A stretch of DNA of 64,000 nt, taken from Roseiarcus sp963761435. Lineage in GTDB: Bacteria; Pseudomonadota; Alphaproteobacteria; Rhizobiales; Beijerinckiaceae. Of the stretch, positions 27,018 to 35,918 are shown piece by piece. The notes beneath the pieces were generated by a model, which worked only from the letters and a program-made list of their open reading frames with translations, was not told the DNA's origin and searched no databases. Each line of letters starts with the position of its first letter. Position 1 is the first letter of the stretch. The translations under genes and the position numbers were made by a program. Where the stretch lies: positions 62,001-126,000 of the forward strand of contig CAVXHJ010000020.1 of NCBI GenBank assembly GCA_963761435.1, given 5' to 3'.

Positions 27018-27803
27018 ATGCGCGCGTTGTATCGATCGACCGCTGTTGCGGCGATGACCTTCGGCGCGAGCCTCCTCGGCATGGCGCTGCAATGGGCCGT
27101 GCCAGCGGATATGCTCGGCGCATCCAAAGGTTCGGTCGGCGCCATGGTCGGGCTCGTGACCCTGCTTCTGGCGCTGGTGCTCGGCCTCCTCGTCTTCACC
27201 TCCTTCTCGGTTTTCACCATGCAGCGCGACGAAGCCTATTCGCTGGGCCCGCTGGTGGCTGAGGTCGATCTTGCCCTCGAACTCTATGGGCCCGAGGCCG
27301 CAGGCGGCCGGGCGGGGTTGCTGGCGGCGCTTCAGCGTTCGCGCGTCCGGTTTTTCGGCGACGCCAAGCGCGGCCCACAGCCTTTCACCTTCGAGGAGAT
27401 GCGGGCGATATTCTCAAGCCAGAACGGCTTTTTCGATCGCCTCAAGCCGGCGACCGACGCCCAGCGCGGCCTCCTCGCCACGGCGAAAGATCAGGTGAGG
27501 AAGCTGGCTGACACGCAGATGCTGATGGCCCGGCAGCTCGCCAGCCCGTTTCCGCCCCATGTCCTGACGGTCGTAATTTGCTGGGCGACGGCCCTCTTTC
27601 TCGGCAACGGCCTGGTGGCGGCGCCAAATCTGGTGAGCGTGCTGGCTCATCTGGCCGGCGCGCTCTCGATCGCGACCGCAATCTTCCTTATTCTCGAACT
27701 GAGCTCGCCCTATACCGGCTTGATCCGCCTGTCGCCCGCCGGGATCGACCGGGTGCTTGAGATTCTCGGCGACCCCGAGAGGAAGAAAGGGGCCGCGGGA
27801 TAG
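27018..27803 (+). CDS. DUF4239 (bestrophin-like) membrane protein
   Basis: A 261-residue integral membrane protein with two N-terminal transmembrane helices (about 8-28 and 42-66), a polar middle (about 67-180), and two C-terminal helices (about 182-205 and 208-232). The layout and motifs such as TSFSVF-x-MQRDEAYSLG and the closing SSPYTGLIRLSP match the DUF4239 / bestrophin-like family, which may form an ion channel. Function is not established. It is transcribed alone, or with the small coiled-coil membrane protein downstream. Confidence 0.72.
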   Translation: MRALYRSTAVAAMTFGASLLGMALQWAVPADMLGASKGSVGAMVGLVTLLLALVLGLLVFTSFSVFTMQRDEAYSLGPLVAEVDLALELYGPEAAGGRAGLLAALQRSRVRFFGDAKRGPQPFTFEEMRAIFSSQNGFFDRLKPATDAQRGLLATAKDQVRKLADTQMLMARQLASPFPPHVLTVVICWATALFLGNGLVAAPNLVSVLAHLAGALSIATAIFLILELSSPYTGLIRLSPAGIDRVLEILGDPERKKGAAG

Positions 27804-27928
27804 GGCGGCGGAGGCGACAGAATTCGTGGAGGCTGGAAAGTCCCGCGGCGTCGCGATTCCCGAAGATCCGATCCTGATGGGCGCCGCAAAAGGCGAGACA
27901 GGCCGATTGTCAAAACCAACTGGCGCTG

Positions 27929-28249
27929 ATGGACGAGATCGAGCGGCTCGAGCAGCAAATTGATGACCTCCGCGACAGGATCGAGCGCAGCCGCAGGCTG
28001 GCGCTCGCCGGGCGCCTCTCGGCGGTCGCCGGGCCGGCGCTGCTCATCGGCTTCGTGCTCGGGCTTGTCGGCTTCACCCCGGCGCGGATGATCTTGGCCC
28101 TCGCCCTCGCCATCGGCGGGCTGGTCCTCGCGGGCAGCAGTCGGGCGAGCACCGAGGAACTCAGGCGTTCGTTGACGAGGGTCGAAGCGGAGCGGAACGC
28201 CGCGATCGACGGCCTCGAACTCCTCGACCCCGGAGGCGCGACGAACTGA
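27929..28249 (+). CDS. Small coiled-coil protein with two membrane helices
   Basis: A 106-residue protein. Residues 1-25 form a charged coiled coil (EIERLEQQIDDLRDRIERS), then two hydrophobic helices (about 30-50 and 52-70) with a short turn, then a second charged helix (75-98). It resembles small inner-membrane scaffold proteins but has no named family I recognise. No strong ribosome-binding site is seen, which lowers confidence. Confidence 0.5.
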   Translation: MDEIERLEQQIDDLRDRIERSRRLALAGRLSAVAGPALLIGFVLGLVGFTPARMILALALAIGGLVLAGSSRASTEELRRSLTRVEAERNAAIDGLELLDPGGATN

Positions 28250-28383
28250 CCCCGTTCGTTGACGCAGATTGGACGCGGCTCCGGCCGCGTCGCATCGAGA
28301 CGCTCCCAGTGTTTCCAGTCGAGGTCCGTTGATCGCGCAACACAGGCGTTCTGTCCGGGCGGTTTTACGTCTTGCCTTGCTGT

Positions 28384-28521
28384 TCAGGCAGGCCTAGCTA
28401 CCAAACGCCACGTGAGCATCCCCCGCTCGACGGCGGAGAGCGCGGCGTTGGCGCAAAAGCCGATCGCGCCAAGTAGGGCGACACCAGCGAAGATGTCCGC
28501 GGACTTGTAGGCGCGGGCGGC
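28384..28521 (-). pseudogene. C-terminal remnant of an ABC transporter permease (nitrate/sulfonate/taurine type)
   Basis: The minus strand encodes 45 residues, open to a TAA at 28522-28524, with the typical end of SsuC/TauC-type permeases: YKSADIFAGVALLGAIG followed by a second block of small and aromatic residues (CANAALSAVERGMLTWR). There is no start codon and no upstream permease sequence, so this is a decayed gene end. It lies in the 369-nt stretch between the coiled-coil membrane protein and the cyclase gene, which otherwise holds no gene I can see. It hints that a transporter operon was once located here. Confidence 0.6.
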
Positions 28522-28617
28522 TTAGCCGCCAGGCGCGAGCGGAAGCGCCCCGCTAGGTTCGTGATACGCCCGATCGGCGAATGTCCCGCATGGCGGCAAA
28601 AGACAAGGAGGAAAAGA

Positions 28618-29406
28618 ATGGCTCGACGCCTCATCGACATTTCCGCGCCGCTGCAGAACGACGTTCCGGCCGACCCGCCCGGGCTCGGCCCCAAGATCGA
28701 GTATATCGACCACCAGCAGAGCCTGCCGCAAATCCTCCCATTCTTTCCCGGGCTCAAGAAGGAGGATTTGCCGGACGGGCAGGGTTGGGCGGTCGAGCGG
28801 GTGCAACTCTCAACGCACAACGGCACTCATCTCGATGCGCCCTGGCACTATCACCCGACAATGAACGAAGGCGAGCGCGCCTGGACGATCGACGAAGTGC
28901 CCCTCGAGTGGTGCTTTCAACGCGGGGTGAAACTCGACTTCCGTCATTTTTCCGACGGCTATGTCGCGACCGCCGCCGACGTCGACGCCGAGCTCGCGCG
29001 CATCGGCCATGCGCTGAAACCCCTCGACATCGTGCTCGTCAACACCAGCGCCGGGGCGAAATACGGCCGCTCCGACTATGTCGCCTCGGGCTGCGGCGTG
29101 GGCGCTGAGGCGACGCTCCATCTTCTGAAGCAGGGCGTGAGGGTCACTGGGACCGACGCCTGGAGCTGGGATGCGCCCTTCGTCCATACCGCCAGACGTT
29201 TCGCCGAGACCCATGATGCGTCGATCGTCTGGGAGGGACACAAGGCCGGCCGCCACGTCGGCTACTGCCACATCGAGAAACTGCACAACCTCGAGGCGCT
29301 TCCCCCGGCCGGCTTCATGGTCGCCTGTTTTCCGGTGAAGATCGAGCGCGCCTCCGCCGGCTGGACGCGGGCGGTCGCGATCCTTGACTCCCAGGAAGCA
29401 ACTTGA
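28618..29406 (+). CDS. Cyclase-family metal-dependent hydrolase (kynurenine-formamidase type)
   Basis: A 262-residue protein with the family's metal motif STHNGTHLDAPWHY (His/Asp/His ligands, about residues 63-76) and a later GHKAGRHVGYCHIEKL segment. The group includes bacterial kynurenine formamidase and isatin hydrolase and hydrolyses amide or lactam bonds with Mn or Zn; the substrate here is unknown. I chose the start at 28618 because a strong AAGGAGG site precedes it. A transporter remnant lies upstream, suggesting a lost catabolic operon. Confidence 0.85.
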   Translation: MARRLIDISAPLQNDVPADPPGLGPKIEYIDHQQSLPQILPFFPGLKKEDLPDGQGWAVERVQLSTHNGTHLDAPWHYHPTMNEGERAWTIDEVPLEWCFQRGVKLDFRHFSDGYVATAADVDAELARIGHALKPLDIVLVNTSAGAKYGRSDYVASGCGVGAEATLHLLKQGVRVTGTDAWSWDAPFVHTARRFAETHDASIVWEGHKAGRHVGYCHIEKLHNLEALPPAGFMVACFPVKIERASAGWTRAVAILDSQEAT

Positions 29407-29454
29407 GCCGGTTGAAGCGAACCCGGCGAGCGGCGTCGGCGCCCGAGGGGTGTT

Positions 29455-30484
29455 TCAGCCGCCCCAATCCAGCACGATCTTGCCGCTCTCGCCGCGACGC
29501 ATGATGTCGAAGCCCTTGAGAAACTCGCTCGCCGGAAGGCGGTGGGTGATGACCTTGCGGACATCGAGGCCGCTTTCCAGCATGGCGATCATCTTGTGCC
29601 AGGTCTCGAACATCTCACGGCCATAGATGCCCTTGATGGTGAGCTGCTTGAAGATGACCTTGTTCCAGTCCACCAGCGCCGGCTTCGCCGGCAGACCGAG
29701 CAGCGCCACGCGGCCCCCGACGAGGATGGCGTCGAACAATTGATCGAACGCCGCCGGCGCGCCGCTCATCTCGAGCGCGACGTCGAAGCCTTCGGTCATC
29801 TTGAGCCGGCTCATCGTGTCCTTGAGGTCGGTCTTCGACACGTCGACCGCGACGACATCCGCGACTTCCTCGGCGAGCTTTAGCCGGCGCGGGTTGATGT
29901 CGGTGATGACGACATGCCGCGCGCCAACGTGGCGGGCGACCGCGCCTGCCATGATGCCGATCGGCCCGGCGCCGGTGATCAGCACGTCCTCGCCCACAAG
30001 GTCGAAAGCGAGCGCGGTGTGGACGGCGTTGCCGAGCGGGTCGAGGATCGCGCCGAGCTCGTCGTCGACGTCGTCGGGAAGCGGCACGATGTTGAACGCC
30101 GGCACCCGCACATATTCGGCGAAGGCGCCGGGAATGTTGACGCCGATGCCTGCGTGTCTCGGGATCGAGATGATAGCGCCCGCCGCGCGACGCCCGGCTC
30201 TTCATGCCGATCACGTGGCCTTCGCCCGATACGCGCTGGCCGACCTTGAGGCGTCTGACATTGGCGCCGAGTTCGGCGATCACGCCTGCATATTCGTGCC
30301 CGACCGTCATCGGCGTCGGGATCGTCTTCCGCGCCCACTCGTCCCAGTTGAAGATATGCACGTCGGTGCCGCAGATGCCGGTCTTGTGCACCTTCACCAG
30401 CACGTCGTCGGGCCCGATTTCGGGGACCGGCTGCTCAGCCAGCCAGAGGCCGGGTTCGGGCTTTTCCTTGACGAGGGCGCGCAT
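29455..30484 (-). CDS. tdh: L-threonine 3-dehydrogenase, frameshifted
   Basis: Tdh oxidises L-threonine to 2-amino-3-ketobutyrate with NAD. The first part (MRALVKEKPEPGLWLAE, CGTDVHIFNWDEW, VGHEYAGVI, HLDPET) carries the catalytic zinc Cys and the GHE motif. The rest (RVPAFNIVPLPDD, NAVHTALAFDLVGEDVLITG, then the Rossmann motif GAGPIGIMAG) is in a second frame. One extra base at about 30145-30156 explains the break, after which GIGVNIPGAFAEY follows as in family members. The partner Kbl is encoded upstream on the same strand, with a lactate dehydrogenase gene in between. Confidence 0.88.
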
Positions 30485-30544
30485 GATGCGGAGAGTAGGG
30501 GGCGGAGGGATTGCGGTCAAAAGCCAATTCATCGGCGCCCACGG

Positions 30545-30592
30545 CTCCCCCCTTATCCTGAGGAGCGGCGCGTCTCGAATGATGCTCGAGCA
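30545..30592. repeat. Degenerate intergenic palindromic repeat
   Basis: The 317-nt gap between tdh and ldh contains a motif of the form CTTATCCTGAGGAGC, then GCGTCTCGAATGATG. It resembles a short repeat family scattered between genes in Bradyrhizobium and relatives (from memory, not searched). I see no gene in the gap. Confidence 0.4.
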
Positions 30593-30801
30593 GGCTTCCC
30601 GAACTCGCGCGCCTCCCTCGAGCTTCTCCGCCGGCCAGCCGGCGATTAGGGCGGTCGGCATGACCGAGGAGCTCTCGGCAGGAGCGTGGCGCAGTCCATC
30701 GGGTCGAGCAGGTCGATGACCAGCGGGATCATCGCCTTCTCTCATGGCTTCGCGCCGGGACCGACCCGCGCCCCGAGCACGCGACAACCTATCTCGCAGC
30801 G

Positions 30802-31734
30802 CTACAGCCGAACCGCCTCTGTCGCTTCCCGCAGGATTTGCGCGCTCCGCTTCAGCGCCGCCGTCTCGTCGGGGGCGAGCGACGGCTCAAGCGTTGCTTC
30901 GACGCCCCCCGCTCCGAGAATACGGGGGAGGGAAAGGCAAACGTCGCCAGTCATGCACTTGGCGCTGCCTGGGGCCGTTAAAGTCAAGACGGCTTTCTCG
31001 TCGTGCCGGATCGCCTGGATGATCCTCGCAAGTGACGCCGCAACGCCAAAGTAGGTCGCACCTTTGCCATCAATGATGTGGTCGGCCGCGCGCCGCACCT
31101 TCTCGTCGATCTGCTGCTTCACAAGGTCGGTCAGCGGGCGCCCGACCTGTTCTGCGAAGGAGGCGAGGGGGAAGACGCCGACCTGGATACTCGACCAAAC
31201 CAGGACCTCCGAGTCGCCATGCTCCCCGAGGACGTTTGCGTGCACGGAGCTCGGCGCGACTCCGACATGCTCACCGACCAGCGCGCGCAACCGGGCGCTG
31301 TCGAGCATGGTGCCGGACCCGAGAACGCGACCGGTGGGCAAACCGGCGATTTTCGCCGTGAGATCGGTCATGACGTCCACCGGGTTGGAAGCCACCACCA
31401 GCAGCGCATCAGGGGCCGCCGACACCACTTTTGGAATCGCATCGGCAAAAATGGCGGCGTTCCGCTTGAGCAGTTGCAGCCTGGTTTCGCCCGGTCGTTG
31501 CGCGACGCCACAGCAGATCAGGACGACGCCCGCCCCTTCCAGCTCCCCAAAATCACCGGCCGACACCCGCGCCGGATGCGCATAGGGGACCGCGTGCAGG
31601 ATATCCTCCGACTGCGCCTGCGCCAATTTCTCGTTGACGTCGACGAGGACGATTTCGCTGGCCGCACCTGTCATGACCGCGGCAAAAGCGGCGCTGCCGC
31701 CGACCATTCCGCTGCCGATCACGCCAATCTTCAT
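30802..31734 (-). CDS. ldh: L-lactate dehydrogenase (LDH/MDH superfamily)
   Basis: A 310-residue NAD-dependent 2-hydroxyacid dehydrogenase. The start at 31734 (MKIGVIGSGMVGG) is preceded by AAGAGG; a longer frame exists upstream. The Rossmann motif is GSGMVGG, the active-site loop reads CCGVAQRPGETRLQLL, where Gln and Glu-Thr point to lactate rather than malate as substrate, and the catalytic His is in GEHGDSEV. Its place between kbl and tdh suggests a link to threonine or aminoacetone metabolism. Confidence 0.88.
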   Translation of the reverse strand: MKIGVIGSGMVGGSAAFAAVMTGAASEIVLVDVNEKLAQAQSEDILHAVPYAHPARVSAGDFGELEGAGVVLICCGVAQRPGETRLQLLKRNAAIFADAIPKVVSAAPDALLVVASNPVDVMTDLTAKIAGLPTGRVLGSGTMLDSARLRALVGEHVGVAPSSVHANVLGEHGDSEVLVWSSIQVGVFPLASFAEQVGRPLTDLVKQQIDEKVRRAADHIIDGKGATYFGVAASLARIIQAIRHDEKAVLTLTAPGSAKCMTGDVCLSLPRILGAGGVEATLEPSLAPDETAALKRSAQILREATEAVRL

Positions 31735-31793
31735 CGCCTCTTTTCCTTGGTTTGGAAGCGCGGCGGCCTCCTGGCTCCCATGGCGTGTCGCAT

Positions 31794-32996
31794 TCAAACC
31801 ACCCCCACTTCCTTCCCCGCCTCCGCAAAGGCGTTCACGGCAAAGTCGATGTCCTGCGAGTTCAGCGCCGCCGACATTTGCGTGCGGATGCGCGCCTGGC
31901 CCTTCGGCACGACGGGAAAGAAGAACCCGGCAACGAACACGCCGCGCTCGTCGAGCGCTTTCGCAAGATCCTGCGCCAGTTTCGCCTCGCCCAGCATCAC
32001 GGGAATGATCGGCGTCTCGCCGGGCAGAACCTTGAAGCCCGCCTTCTCGACCCCGGCGCGGAAGCGTTTCGCGTGCGATTGCAGCAGCGCCCGTCGATCG
32101 TCCGCCGCGATGGCGATTTCGAGCGCTTTCAGCGCTCCGGCCGCGATCGGAGGGCTAAGCGAATTCGAGAACAGATAGGGCCGCGCGCGCTGGCTCAAAA
32201 GATCGACGATCGGCTGCGCCGCGGCGACGAAGCCGCCCATGCCGCCGCCGAGCGTCTTGCCGAAGGTGCCGGTGACGATGTCGATGCGGTCGCCCGCGCC
32301 GGTCAGCGCCGGCGTGCCGCGCCCCTTTTCGCCGAGATGCCCGGTCGCGTGGCAGTCGTCGACCAGCACCATCGCGTCATAACGATCGGCGAGGCCGCAG
32401 ATCTCCTTCAGCTTGGCGACAGTGCCGTCCATCGAGAACACGCCGTCGGACGCGATGAGCTTGAACCGCGCGCCGGCGGCGTCGGCTTCCTTCAGCCGGT
32501 CCTCGAGCTCGTTCATGTCCGAATTCGCGAAGCGGTAGCGCTTGGCCTTGGAGAGCCGCACGCCGTCGATGATCGAGGCGTGGTTGAGGCTGTCGGAGAT
32601 GATCGCGTCGGCTTCGTCGGTGAGCGGCTCGAACACCCCGCCATTGGCGTCGAAACAGGCCGCGAAGATGATCGCGTCGTCCTTGCCGAGGTGCTTGGCG
32701 ATCGCCTGTTCGAGCTCGCGATGCAGCGTCTGCGCGCCGCAGATGAAGCGCACCGAGGCCATGCCGAAGCCGAATTCGTCCATCGCGCTCTTCGCCGCCG
32801 CGATGACCTCGGGGTGGTCGGCGAGGCCGAGGTAATTGTTGGCGCAGAGATTGACGGCCTCGCGCTCGCCGTTCGGGCCGGCGACGCTGATCCGCCCACC
32901 CTGCGGTCCCGTCAGCAGGCGTTCGCGCTTGAACAGTCCCTCCGCCTCGATGTGGTTGAGGGTCGCGCTCACGTGGTTGAGAAAGGCTGCGGTCAT
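31794..32996 (-). CDS. kbl: 2-amino-3-ketobutyrate CoA ligase (glycine C-acetyltransferase)
   Basis: Kbl (400 aa) is a PLP enzyme that splits 2-amino-3-ketobutyrate, the Tdh product, into glycine and acetyl-CoA. Signatures: CANNYLGLADHPEV, FGFGMASVRFICGAQTLH, the cofactor-binding DDCHATGHLGEKGRG, and the PLP lysine in TGTFGKTLGGGMGG. Size and start are standard for the family. It heads a minus-strand group kbl-ldh-tdh; the 59-nt gap to ldh fits an operon. Confidence 0.96.
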   Translation of the reverse strand: MTAAFLNHVSATLNHIEAEGLFKRERLLTGPQGGRISVAGPNGEREAVNLCANNYLGLADHPEVIAAAKSAMDEFGFGMASVRFICGAQTLHRELEQAIAKHLGKDDAIIFAACFDANGGVFEPLTDEADAIISDSLNHASIIDGVRLSKAKRYRFANSDMNELEDRLKEADAAGARFKLIASDGVFSMDGTVAKLKEICGLADRYDAMVLVDDCHATGHLGEKGRGTPALTGAGDRIDIVTGTFGKTLGGGMGGFVAAAQPIVDLLSQRARPYLFSNSLSPPIAAGALKALEIAIAADDRRALLQSHAKRFRAGVEKAGFKVLPGETPIIPVMLGEAKLAQDLAKALDERGVFVAGFFFPVVPKGQARIRTQMSAALNSQDIDFAVNAFAEAGKEVGVV

Positions 32997-33053
32997 AGCG
33001 CCTCGTTTCGATGGCTGAGACGCGCCAACCTTAGCAGCGCGGGGAGAGCGCCG

Positions 33054-33513
33054 CTATCGCGTGAGCTGGATGGTGAACTCGTAGCGGCCCTGGCTGAACG
33101 TGAGCCCTGCCTGCGCCGCATTCAAGCGCATGATGATTCCGTTGCGGTTCTCGAGCCAGATTTCGCCGTTCGCCTTCGCGGTGGCGGCGAGGCTGCCTGT
33201 GCCCTGGATCCAGGGGCCCGAGAACTGTGAGATGTCCTTGAGCGTGTAGACCTCGCCGGAGGCTTGCATGGGTCGAGATAGCGCCGAGGCGTAGAAGCGA
33301 GCCGACGAGCGTGAACGGATAGGTCCTGCCCCTGAAGGTCAGCACGCCGCTGCCCACGCCTGAGGCGGAGACGAAGACCTGCGTCATCGTCACCGTCCCC
33401 GACGGCTTGAGCCCTCGGATGCTTGCTTCAGTCGGGATTCCGGACGGCGGAATTGCGCAGCCTGCGAGCCTTCGCTCTGGTCGGCGCGCTCCGCCCGCGC
33501 ATTCCATTGACAA
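33054..33513 (-). pseudogene. Degraded copy of the EipA/DUF1134-like lipoprotein
   Basis: This is a second copy of the gene at 35374-35856. Shared segments include PPSGIPTEASIRGLKPSGTV, TFRGRTYPFTLVGSL and ASGEVYTLKD-x-S-x-F. One extra base in the GGG run at 33270-33272 splits the copy into two frames. The N-terminal signal peptide and lipobox region no longer matches (only RRLAGC remains), so it is probably a decaying duplicate even if the frameshift were an error. Confidence 0.65.
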
Positions 33514-33660
33514 AACCTGTCTGGCGTGCGCCTCCTAATCTTTAGAGTTCGGGCGTGCATGTTTATTATTCGTACATTTTTTGATCGGTCGGGGCGGGGT
33601 CCCGGATTCGTGCGCGCCCCTTCGGCGTTTCTGTTGCAAACACTATTTGAGGCGACCGAG

Positions 33661-34185
33661 ATGACGCGAAAGTCAGCCATCCTTGCTACGCTGGTCGGCG
33701 GCGCGATGCTGTCCTCGCTAGGCTCGGCCAACGCCGAGATCCGGTACGACTTCACTGCGTATAGCGCCTTCGACTTTGGCTACGGGACGCTGACGGAGGG
33801 AAGTTTCACCTATTTCTCGCCGAATTTTGTCGTGCCGAACTTCACGGTCCCGGTCGCCGATCTGGCGAGTTGCTCGGCCGCCTTTTCTTCGAGCGGTCCC
33901 GTCGCCTGCGGCGACCAGACCTTCCTCAACAATACACCGTATGAAACGATCTTGTTCGGGATCTCGGTCACTGATCTCTATTACTACTTCGATCCAACCG
34001 CGTTCTCGACGCCGGGAACCTATCAAACGGTGCTGTTCGGCGACGCTCAGGCCGCCCAACTCGTGGTCAGCATCGTTTCGGTGCCCGAGCCATCGACCTG
34101 GGCGATGATGCTGATCGGGTTCGCCGGCCTTGGGTTTGTGGGGTATCGCGCCCGACGGACGGCGTGGATTGTCGCCGCCTCCTGA
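33661..34185 (+). CDS. PEP-CTERM sorted exported protein
   Basis: A 174-residue exported protein. The start at 33661 gives a signal peptide (MTRKSAILATLVGGAM to SSLGSANA). The mature part is Phe/Tyr/Thr-rich and has no known enzyme domain. The C-terminus is a textbook PEP-CTERM signal: VPEPSTWAMMLIGFAGLGF with RARR behind the hydrophobic stretch. Such proteins are processed by exosortase and go to the cell surface or exopolysaccharide matrix. No exosortase gene lies in the window. The gene sits between a degraded lipoprotein copy and a methyltransferase fragment. Confidence 0.85.
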   Translation: MTRKSAILATLVGGAMLSSLGSANAEIRYDFTAYSAFDFGYGTLTEGSFTYFSPNFVVPNFTVPVADLASCSAAFSSSGPVACGDQTFLNNTPYETILFGISVTDLYYYFDPTAFSTPGTYQTVLFGDAQAAQLVVSIVSVPEPSTWAMMLIGFAGLGFVGYRARRTAWIVAAS

Positions 34186-34542
34186 GCGATAGCGGCAGAA
34201 GAGCCAGAACGGCCAATATGGCCGCGGTTGGGCGTGAGGGAATGAGTTTAAAGCCGAGCCGCACGACCTTCACCTTTGTCGAGCCGGCGCCGCCCTGCGC
34301 CTCTGAACGGTCTAACGAATTTGTCGGCGGGATGTCAGCGGTCGCTGATCTCGACGACGCCTTGAAGGTGACGGGATCTGCTTGATCATCGTTAATACAA
34401 ATAAAATATGTATCTATAAAATATGTGAATGCTCCAGCCGTTTCGAGTTGCAGAAAAAACAGGCTAAGCAACTGAAAGGACTGAGTCGCGCGCAAAACCG
34501 TACACTGCGGCCGCCCGCATAATTTTCAGCCCCCCGCCGAGC
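34186..34542. other. Gene-free, partly AT-rich stretch with a short direct repeat
   Basis: About 357 bases without a credible gene. At 34401-34411 and 34416-34426 an 11-base AT-rich unit (ATAAAATATGT) is repeated with 15-base spacing inside otherwise GC-rich DNA. It may mark an old insertion edge or a regulatory region; nothing more can be said. Confidence 0.4.
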
Positions 34543-34710
34543 CTAGGCGCCCCATTCGATCAGCCGCTCACCGCGATGCAGGGCGTCCGCCTCCGCCGTC
34601 AGTCGGCCGTCGGCCCCATGCAGGATGAGCCCCGGCGCGAGGCGCAGCGGGGCTTTTGACCCCTTCACACCCAACACGAGTAGACGATCCGCGCCTCCGC
34701 CGCATTCGTG
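34543..34710 (-). pseudogene. C-terminal fragment of a tRNA-methyltransferase-like gene (duplicate)
   Basis: This minus-strand segment encodes about 55 residues (GVKGSKAPLRLAPGLILH, then GADGRLTAEADALHRGE and a final EWGA) that closely match the end of the methyltransferase gene at 35919-36737. The N-terminal four fifths, including the SAM-binding motifs, are missing. With the degraded lipoprotein copy at 33054 it forms a truncated second copy of the pair now intact at 35374-36737. Confidence 0.75.
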
Positions 34711-34884
34711 GGCCGTGCGCCGGCGAGGCCGATGCAAAAGCATCGGACATGACGCCTGGCGGATTGCGCGGCGTCGTCAAGAGCCGGGCGGGTACAATCC
34801 CCTTAAGGTTCTCGCGGTCGCCGTCGCCATTCCTGTATGGTGGTCGGGCGGCGCGGTTACGAACAAGCGCCCAGGAGGGGCGAC

Positions 34885-35151
34885 ATGACACAAATTCCGG
34901 CGGAGCCGCTAGTCCCAGGCAACACGCTCATCACCGCGAGTCCCGAGGCGGGCAGGGCCTTGGCGATATTGCTCGCCCGCCACTCAATTCACGCCATGCA
35001 GAAGGAACTCGAATTGTTGAAGGAAGGCCGCGCTCATTATGCGCGTGACGCGGACGGCCTCATCGCGGCGGGCCACGTGATTGCGGTCGAATTCGCCACC
35101 ATCGCCGCGGCCAACAACTACTGGCGGAATCAAGGGGCCGCAGCCGCCTGA
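34885..35151 (+). CDS. Small hypothetical protein
   Basis: An 88-residue soluble protein with an excellent AGGAGGGG ribosome-binding site just before the ATG at 34885. It is mostly helical, with HSIHAMQKELELLKEGRAHY and a C-terminal AVEFATIAAANNYWRNQG. No signal peptide, no family I recognise. It lies inside the duplicated region, followed by a palindromic repeat. Confidence 0.55.
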   Translation: MTQIPAEPLVPGNTLITASPEAGRALAILLARHSIHAMQKELELLKEGRAHYARDADGLIAAGHVIAVEFATIAAANNYWRNQGAAAA

Positions 35152-35169
35152 CCGAACGGCGACGCGGAC

Positions 35170-35326
35170 GTCATGGCCGTCCCCGGACTTGATCCGGGGA
35201 TTGACCCGGCCATCCACGCGAACACCGCGCGATTGATTTTGGGCCTTCAGTCCTTTTTGACGCTTTCACTGATACCGCAATGTGGCGGAGCTTCGTGGAT
35301 GGCCGGCACGAGGCCGGCCATGACGG
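35170..35326. repeat. 157-bp inverted-repeat element
   Basis: The ends are 10-base inverted repeats: GTCATGGCCG at 35170-35179 and CGGCCATGAC at 35315-35324. Inside, CCATCCACG (35210-35218) pairs with CGTGGATGG (35294-35302), and CCCCGGACTTGATCCGGGG forms its own hairpin. The same GTCATGGCCG ends bound segments in the repeats at 38353-38900, so it is a dispersed family. No protein is encoded. Confidence 0.75.
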
Positions 35327-35373
35327 AGAGGGGAAGGTCAGCTCGGAAACGACCCGTAGCTCCGCGACCGTCC

Positions 35374-35856
35374 CTATCCGCCCAGCTGGATGAAAATCTC
35401 GTAGCGCCCGTTGCTGAGCGTAATCCCGGCCTGCTGCGCGGAAAGGCGCATGACGACGCCGTGGTTGTTCTGAAGCCAGAGTTCGCCACTCCCTAAGGTC
35501 GAGACCGCGAGATTGCCGTTGCCCTGAATCCAGGCGCCCGGAAACTCTGAGACGTCGGTGAGCTTGTAGACCTCGCCCGACGCCCGCGTCGTCGCAATGG
35601 CGCCGACGCCGTTGAGCGAGCCGATGAGCGTGAACGGATAAGTCCTGCCCCTGAAGGTCAGGGTTCCGCTTCCGATCCCGCTTGCGGACACGAAGACTTG
35701 CGTCATCGTCACCGTCCCCGACGGCCTGATCCCGCGGATGTCCGCCGCGGTCGGGACCCCGGACGGCGGCGTCTCGCAGCCGGCGAGCGGCAGAAGACCG
35801 AAGAGAGCGGCCGCCGCGAACGCTTTCGAGCGAATGAGGCTTCTGCCCGACAGCAT
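35374..35856 (-). CDS. EipA/DUF1134-like lipoprotein
   Basis: A 160-residue lipoprotein with lipobox LPLAGC (Cys about residue 27). The mature beta-rich domain (GTLTFRGRTYPFTLIGSL, TRASGEVYKLTDVSEFPG, NNHGVVMRLSAQQAG) resembles the DUF1134 family that includes the Brucella envelope-integrity protein EipA. The likely role is at the cell envelope. A degraded copy lies at 33054-33513. It is 63 nt downstream of the methyltransferase gene on the same strand. Confidence 0.7.
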   Translation of the reverse strand: MLSGRSLIRSKAFAAAALFGLLPLAGCETPPSGVPTAADIRGIRPSGTVTMTQVFVSASGIGSGTLTFRGRTYPFTLIGSLNGVGAIATTRASGEVYKLTDVSEFPGAWIQGNGNLAVSTLGSGELWLQNNHGVVMRLSAQQAGITLSNGRYEIFIQLGG

Positions 35857-35918
35857 GATTTTGCCCCTCGTCGAAACGGCGCCGAGCTCGAGGTCTTAGC
35901 GGGTTTTGCCGTTGGATG

